The notes beneath the pieces were generated by a model that made no database searches, had not been told where the DNA came from, and saw nothing but the letters and a program-made list of their open reading frames with translations. A DNA stretch of 64,000 bases from Fasciolopsis buskii (lineage: Eukaryota > Platyhelminthes > Trematoda > Plagiorchiida > Fasciolidae). Numbering within the stretch: position 1 is the first letter of the stretch; each line of letters starts with the position of its first letter. A program made the translations under genes and the position numbers. Shown one piece after another: positions 58,265-64,000 of the stretch. The stretch is from NCBI GenBank assembly GCA_008360955.1, contig LUCM01000674.1, positions 248,001 through 312,000 of the forward strand. Direction: 5' to 3'.

Positions 58265-60200
58265 GCAACGCCTCGGAGAAACTGGTGGACGGAAACGGAA
58301 AGTTGTGCGATAGGACTGGAGAGCTCATTCATGGTAGTCAGGATAGACTGGGCCGTTCGGCTGGGCATTTCAAGGATCAGTTTAGCTGGCCACACGCTAG
58401 CGTATTTAGTTCGACGTCTGGAGCTGCGGATCTTTGGGCGGTGTCCGTTGGGCCCCCAACGGAAGTGGAGGTGCAGTCGAATATTCGGCTTCTGAAGAGG
58501 AGAAAAGACGCCGGTCTCGACTTACTTCTCCCAGTTCCTTTCAAACTGGGTGTAGAAGCCCCGATGGACTTACTTACCTCTTTGATTCGTGACATTTGAA
58601 ACGAGGAACGTATTTCGTTATCGTGGGTTGAGTCACTGATTGTACCCATCTTCAAGAAGAACACACGGAGTGACTGTAGCATTCATCGGGAATTAGTTTT
58701 ATTCCGATAGTTACTAAGGTGTTAGCTTCGATAGTGCTGCGCCGTTCGACACCGATTCGCGAGAGTAATATCCGCGAACAACAGGCTGGATTTCGGCCAG
58801 GTCGAGGTTGCATCGACCAGATATTCACTCTCCGACATATACTCGAAACGCGCCACACGCACCGCCCCCCTACGATCGTAGTCTTCCTCGATTTGAAAAG
58901 TGCTTTCGACTCCGTGGATCGACCGGCACTACTCAGTGCTCTCCACCGGAAGGGTATGCCAACGAAGTTCGTGAACCTGTTGCGAGCATTGTACTCGCAT
59001 ACCTATGGTCATGTGAGGGTATACGGTGAACTGACACGTTCACTCGAAACGACTAGTGGCGTTCGACAAGGGTGTCCCATCTCTCCATTCTTGTTCAACT
59101 TCGTCATGGACGAGGTGATGGAAGATGCCTTAGGAGATCTCCGGAATGTAGGAGTCGAACTGGGAAATGGAGGAAAGCTATGCGACCTAGATTACGCAGA
59201 CGACGTCGTGTGCCTGTTCGAGTCTGCGGATCATGCACAACGGGCACTAGATAGACTGTCGAGATCGGTTGCTCGGTTTGGCATGTGCTTTGCACCTTCA
59301 AAGTGCAAAGTGCTGATACAGGACTGGATGACAGCAGCACCGAACTTGATACTGGATGGAGAGGAAATAACAATGGTGGACCGTTTCTCCTACCTTGGTA
59401 GCTGCGTGTCCAATGATTGTAGCTCGGTAGTGGGGTTAAGTATGCGTATATTCAAGGCTCGAGCAGCTTACGCTGGAATGAAGCACTTGTGGAATCGGCC
59501 TGATATTTCACCAAAGTTGAAAGACCATGTGTACTGTGCCGCAGTGCTCTTGGTTCTGTTGTACGGTTGCGAGACATGGAGTTTGCTTGTGGGAGATGTT
59601 CGTCGCTTGAAGACTTCCGATCACTGATGTATACGCAATATGGCCAGGAGTGGATGGAGTGACCGGGTGAGTAATTTGGAGGTCGGAACTCTAGTGCTAG
59701 CTGCCGGCTCTCAGAAAAGCTTGGTTCAGCGTATGAAACTTGGTAAACTACGCTGGTTGGGTCACGTGTTGCGTATGACGAACACTCGTCTACCATATCG
59801 TGCCCTATTTTGTGTTCCTCCTAAGGAATGGAAGAAGCCATATGGAGGCCAACATATGACGTGACAACGTGGGATGAGAAAATGTACAGTGAAGTTAGGT
59901 AAAAAAGGTGTCTCACGCCTTCGTGGTTGGGGTCCGAAAGACTCGTCAACTTGCTGACTGGAGACACTTACGGATATGGCAGTGAACCGTGAACATTGGC
60001 GATCGTGCTGTCATTTTCTACCGAATCAGAATGATTGAAAACACGTGCGTTTATACAGTTAGACTGCGCTTCGTGTATTAGCTGCAGCGGCACCTTATCT
60101 TTTCCCGCCTGTGTAGGTCCATTCCTTGTTTCACTTGGATAATCATTCGTGTCATAGAAACAAGTAACCTTGGGGAAAAGGGAGAGATCAGTGAGGCTTG
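58265..60200 (+). mobile_element. RTE-clade non-LTR retrotransposon, copy 2 (3' part)
   Basis: The sequence from about 58275 to 58807 repeats 57170-57696 of copy 1, with one stretch of about 110 bases (58380-58500 against 57270-57390) almost identical. It then continues through the complete RT and C-terminal domain to 60038 and a probable 3' UTR to about 60200. It is 5'-truncated, as is usual. Confidence 0.85.
58719..60038 (+). pseudogene. RTE reverse transcriptase and C-terminal domain, copy 2
   Basis: This is the best preserved coding region of the window. The frame is open for 302 codons (58719-59627) and continues in the same frame to 60038, broken only by TGA codons at 59625-59627, 59862-59864 and 59955-59957. 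RT blocks: REQQAGFRPGRGCIDQIF, VVFLDLKSAFDSVDR (first Asp), SGVRQGCPISPFLFNFVMDE, KLCDLDYADDVVCLF (catalytic YADD intact), FGMCFAPSKCKVL, and the LLYGCETWSL block. The C-terminal part includes LRWLGHVLRMTNTRLPYRAL and RLRGWGPKDSS. Upstream of 58719 frameshifts break the link to the 58285-58599 frame. In an active element this protein copies the element RNA at the nicked target. This copy is probably inactive. Confidence 0.92.
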
Positions 60201-62210
60201 CCTTGCTGTTCAACACTGTACCATGATGAGGATGGAATTTGGCCATGAAATGACTCCAAGTTAAGTGGAACTTGTGGCACTGTGCCTTTGAATTACTGCA
60301 TCCTGGTGAAACTTTGTGCAACAGAGGCAAAAATGCAATGTACTACACCATGTATGTATTGTTTCAGGATCAGGCAAGAACGGGGTTTTATTTCATAAAA
60401 TAGGACAAACATACGTGTACGTGCAAATCGTAGATTAGTGGATAGACAATCATTCCACCCTACAGCATCCATTCACAGATGTGCCTGTGAAGTTTCAAAC
60501 CGACGTAAACGTGGTCTCAGTAATGTCATGGGTTGACAATTACGAGTGACGGGGAAATCACTCGGAGGTGATCTGAGAAGTGATTTATTATTCGGATAAA
60601 AATGCTTTTACAGAGTCTTCCTGCTGCCCATGAAGCTCTGTAGAATGAGCAGTGTCATCCAAATCCATTAGGGAGAGAATCTCTAACTGACTTGAGTGAA
60701 CAAAACTTTGTATGGGCGCTTGTAGAACATGGTGCATTGAATGCAATTAGGTGACTTAAAAAAGAATGAGTGAACACCCGTCAGCTACTACTAAGGAGCA
60801 CACGGTCAGGACAAACACCGGCCCGGCCTAAAAATATCCGGTTGAAAACAAACACAAAGCTGAACCGATAAAAGCCTACAAACAGGTTCAATTAAAATCT
60901 GTGACTCATTTCAAATGATTATGCTTCCCATGGCTACCGAACACATAACAATTCGTAAAGCTACTTGTCCTAGAGCAACCTTTAATGTTTCGTTGATCCC
61001 TGCAGCTCATTCGATAATCTCTCCCGAATACCGAGCACTCCCTATTACCTTTTCCGTTGGAATTTCATCAATATTAGTCAAAATCTTTGTCATCACTATT
61101 TTTTCACCCCTGTCGCACGAATCACGAAATTCTAATTGTTTATCATGTATTGTTGGTATTACAAATTTCTACTCAGTAATATATATATATATGTATATAC
61201 ATTTATACATATATAAGTATATATGGAGCCACTAGCCGAGGAAAATTAAATATATCTTTCTCATTTGGTTGACCTAATTGGCTCCGTGGCTGCACTTTCA
61301 CTGCCATAGAAATACAAAAGAGATTAACAACTGAATTTTGTTTGCTTTCATGTGAGAAGACCAATGAAGCGGGGAACGAGAGCTGATGTTTGGGATATTC
61401 CATCCGTTTGATCTGACGTGATAGAAATCAGTCTGTGTGTAAGTGCAACGACAGTTATATACTACCAGTTATATTGCTACTTGTACGAGTCTTGCTAGTC
61501 CCATTTCCTGACCAGTTGAGCTATAGCGATTAGGGTCTTCGGACTGAGCTATGGAAACCATAGAGTGTAAACATCCGGTCACCATTTAATTCAAACGATA
61601 GCTAAGCTCTGTTTTCAGTCTTTTGACTTTTCAAAGGAAGAGAACAAGACGAATGGTGTAATGGTAATAACACATCATTGTTGGTAGATATTGTAATTAA
61701 CGTTAGGCCATTCACAATAAAGGACAACACATGAATTATCGATCATCCAAGGACTACTGATATTAACGAGGCAAACAACACTTCCCGAAGACAATTCGAA
61801 GTGAGCTCAACTGTGAACGACGGGCTACCAAGATGCTACCAGAAAGCCGAACAGAGTTGCCGTCGAAATCGAGTTAGGTCAATAATCCTTAGCATGAGAG
61901 TCGAAACCGAGCCTGGAAACGCAAAACCAACGAGATAGATTAGTAAATTTAGCCATCATGAGTGGTGCACAGTAAAACTCACTAAGTGCTAGCAATCCAC
62001 CACTTAAGAAATCTTTAACAGAAGACGGAGAAACTTAAATGTTTATCGAACTGGACTTCCATTAGACATTTTGGCTGGTGGCACTGCCATACTGTACCAG
62101 AAGAATAACTGGCTCGGTGGATTTGACCGATTCTCAACCCGACCAACCACAGTCATTCAGGAAACGCTTACCGTTTTTCTCCTCCTCCTCTCGCGTTACA
62201 ATCATCTCAA
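60201..62210. other. No gene recognised; TA microsatellite 61178-61225
   Basis: A TA/TATG-rich simple repeat lies at 61178-61225. The 106-codon frame at 60915-61235 runs into it and has no recognisable domain. Confidence 0.45.
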
Positions 62211-62211
62211 T

Positions 62212-62374
62212 TTAAGAATGAACGTCACACCTGATTCATTTGACATCAATCTTGATCCTAACAACAGACGTGCACTTGTCGAATGGTGTACGAGCCACCG
62301 TGATGAGGCTGGTTTAAAAAACATTATATTTACTCATCTTGGGGTCGTTTTTGAAAACAAAACAACAGATTTCC
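62212..62374 (+). CDS. Candidate internal exon of an unknown host gene
   Basis: A pyrimidine-rich tract (62171-62200, tttttctcctcctcctctcg) precedes a possible acceptor at about 62211 (atttaag). An open stretch follows with a natural composition (MNVTPDSFDINLDPNN, then RALVEWCTSHRDEAGL and IFTHLGVVFENKTTDF), and a possible donor gtgaga lies at about 62379. No frameshift or stop interrupts it. No domain is recognised. The splice signals are only approximate and I cannot link it to other exons. Confidence 0.35.
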
Positions 62375-62379
62375 TGTGA

Positions 62380-63506
62380 GAATTACATTCTTATCTGTAG
62401 ACAAGTCAGTAGCTGAGGAACGAACCGTGGTGCTTATATAAATGTTTAGTCCTTGCATCAAATAGGCTCAAGGGAATAGCTTAAAATCACCAGCCTACGT
62501 GTGAATTACGGAGGAATGCTCTCGAACACAGGACACAAATGTGTGCACACCGAATTAGCTAATCGTGAAGAATAGGAGTGGGTGTAGTGAATTGGTTAGG
62601 GGCAAATAAAACTTCGTTGTTCTGATTGTAAAATGTTCCAGTCAAATACCTGTTTGTGTGCACTTGTTTTTTTTCCTCGACCAACTTTTGCATCTGAGAT
62701 ACGAATTCAACAGATTTCGGAAACCCAACTCAACTGAAACCAGAACTTTCTTCATTCAATGGATCAAGACAAAGTATATGCTATTGGCATGATTTTTATG
62801 GTTTTTCTTGTAAAATATTGGCTGTCCTGTTTCAAACACAGGAAGCTAACGGAGTACAAGTTGTTGGAGTCACTTCACGCGGTGGTCCGTATAAGAAATG
62901 TCCAACTTATCTGTAATATTTTTGCTTGGATTCAATTTACGGAATTCGGCCGGTCGCATTAGTGAACGGCTACAAATTACCAGGGAACATTAGATTGACT
63001 CTGGTCCAAACCTTCGAAACGAAGACAACGAGAAGACTATAGCAATTGAGAAACAGGCGTGTAGTTTATTCACAATCTACACGTTTATGTACAAAGCGGG
63101 AGATATCCCGATTGGTGGAGTTATGCGATGGTCAGGTTCAGGACCCCTGAAATGTGAAAGGTGGAAAGAAAATAATGACCGAAGCCTAGAAAGCGCACTA
63201 ACCAACGTCAACATATGCAAAACCACAAGTCAGATGGTGGCGTACAGCCAACCGGTTACAGAGCACATTCTGTCTAGTGGCCTTCAAAGGATGTGTGAAT
63301 TTTACGATAGCTAGTTTTCTATTCAGGCTACCGCAAAGTGGTGCCCGGCTGCATCTTCCAAAAACCAGTAAAGGACAACTCTAGTTTACTTCAGTTTTTT
63401 GTTCAAAATCAGACATTGACGCTTTATGCATCTTTATTTGGTGTACTCAAACTATAGTGATAATAGATTGATCCAAATTTCAATTCAGGCAATCAATTGT
63501 TTTCAG
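62380..63506. other. No gene recognised (possible intron)
   Basis: If the two exon candidates on either side are real, this would be an intron or contain further exons. The short frames at 62759-62962 and 63087-63314 have no motif. Confidence 0.3.
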
Positions 63507-63643
63507 ACGAAATCTGAACGTTTCAAATGTTGCTCCGGTGAACATGTCTATTGAAGATTTCATTCGTCAGATCGGTGACCCAAACACCCAGTCAACCAGA
63601 CCAGCATTTTCGCTTTTATTAGCCTCTTGTTCAAGGCGTTCCT
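63507..63643 (+). CDS. Candidate terminal exon of an unknown host gene
   Basis: An acceptor-like caattgttttcag ends at about 63506. The following frame reads RNLNVSNVAPVNMSIEDFIR, then QIGDPNTQSTRPAFSLLLAS, to a TGA at about 63643. Another frame overlapping its end (63627-63839, 70 codons) also looks natural, so the exon could continue there through an indel or a different splice. No domain recognised. Confidence 0.3.
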
Positions 63644-64000
63644 GATGATGTTTCATATTAACTTCACAAATATTCTGCAACTATTCGTTTTTAGCATGCG
63701 CAGTTCAGATTGTTCTTTCTCTGAGATAGTACGCTCTGTCGAGTTCATGTCGAACTTTCGCATACCATTTACAATGGTGTCTGAAGAAAAACACGGTTCT
63801 ATTAACAGTATTTCGAGGGGATTAGAGAATCCAGTTTAGACGAAGGAGTTGCCCGATATGGTAATTCAGAACACGATTCAATATCGGATGCATGCACACA
63901 ACTAGGATTGATGATCGACCAGTACTTGCTGATATGCCATACAAGCTGCCACATGAAGGCTTTGACCAGTTATGAGAGGGTTCGAACTTACGATCATCAG
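63644..64000. other. Right edge, no gene recognised; B-box-like site near the end
   Basis: Near 63970 a ttcgaa-centred block (agttcgaaccc on the minus strand) has the form of an RNA polymerase III B-box. Any partner A-box on the minus strand would be outside the window, so this is only a hint of another tRNA-like repeat. Confidence 0.25.

Noticed and set aside
59625..59957. TGA codons in the RTE frame as evidence for stop-codon reassignment
   Set aside because: TGA reads as Trp in flatworm mitochondria, but this is a nuclear retroelement. Simple transitions from CGA and TGG in a dead copy explain it, and other elements here also carry TAA and TAG stops.
1..64000. CRISPR array, operon or defence island
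   Set aside because: No regularly spaced identical repeats, no clustered intact genes and no bacterial promoter or ribosome-binding architecture; the retroelement content is that of an animal genome.

Overview
The window looks like a draft assembly of a parasitic flatworm nuclear genome, most likely a trematode (fluke). The base composition is mixed with no long open frames. Almost every recognisable protein is a decayed retroelement of types common in fluke genomes: CR1/Jockey-type and RTE non-LTR elements, a Ty3/gypsy element and a Penelope-like element. There is one 552-base N gap (15194-15745) and one isolated N (57697). No bacterial features, operons, CRISPR arrays or rRNA genes were seen. 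The fluke assignment is an inference from element types; a cestode cannot be excluded.

Only one convincing host gene is present, and it is cut by the left edge. On the minus strand, 357 down to 1, an uninterrupted 119-codon frame begins with a signal peptide and continues into a glycosylated, fibronectin-III-like segment. Two further exon-like pieces, at 62.2-62.4 kb and 63.5-63.65 kb (+), may belong to a second host gene near the right edge, but this is weak.

Layout: 0-1.4 kb host gene start and upstream DNA. 1.4-1.9 kb first copy of an unnamed repeat (R-A, also at 16.3 and 21.6 kb). 3-6.5 kb CR1-like element I (+) with an internal endonuclease deletion. 8.7-11.5 kb CR1-like element II (-), 5' half only, flanked by related repeat pieces. 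12.1-14.4 kb element III (+), 3' half only, with FADG in place of FADD. 15-21.7 kb gap, repeats R-A and R-B, and a Ser/Pro-rich ORF1-like piece. 22-24.8 kb two minus-strand CR1 pieces (element IV with FAED, and the endonuclease start of another). 27.9-28.3 kb a CR1 C-terminal scrap (-). 30.6-31.3 kb repeat R-C. 32.6-34.9 kb element V (-), 5' part. 37.4-37.9 kb gypsy reverse transcriptase remnant (+). 42.8-43.2 kb gypsy gag remnant immediately followed by a tRNA-derived SINE (second copy at 51.7 kb). 44.8-45.1 kb degenerate minisatellite. 46.6-47.3 kb Penelope-like remnant. 47.7-48.0 kb DNA-transposon transposase-like remnant. 49.2-49.4 kb a second tRNA-like SINE candidate (-). 55.4-60.2 kb two partial RTE copies in direct order, separated by an R-C copy; the second carries the longest open frame in the window (302 aa).

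The genes do not form a pathway: the window is a graveyard of nested and truncated transposons between two host-gene edges. I see no evidence for a coherent new biological system. The items most worth following are the left-edge secreted gene, the SINE with its unusually long preserved acceptor-like stem, the minisatellite, and the uncharacterised repeat families R-A, R-B and R-C.
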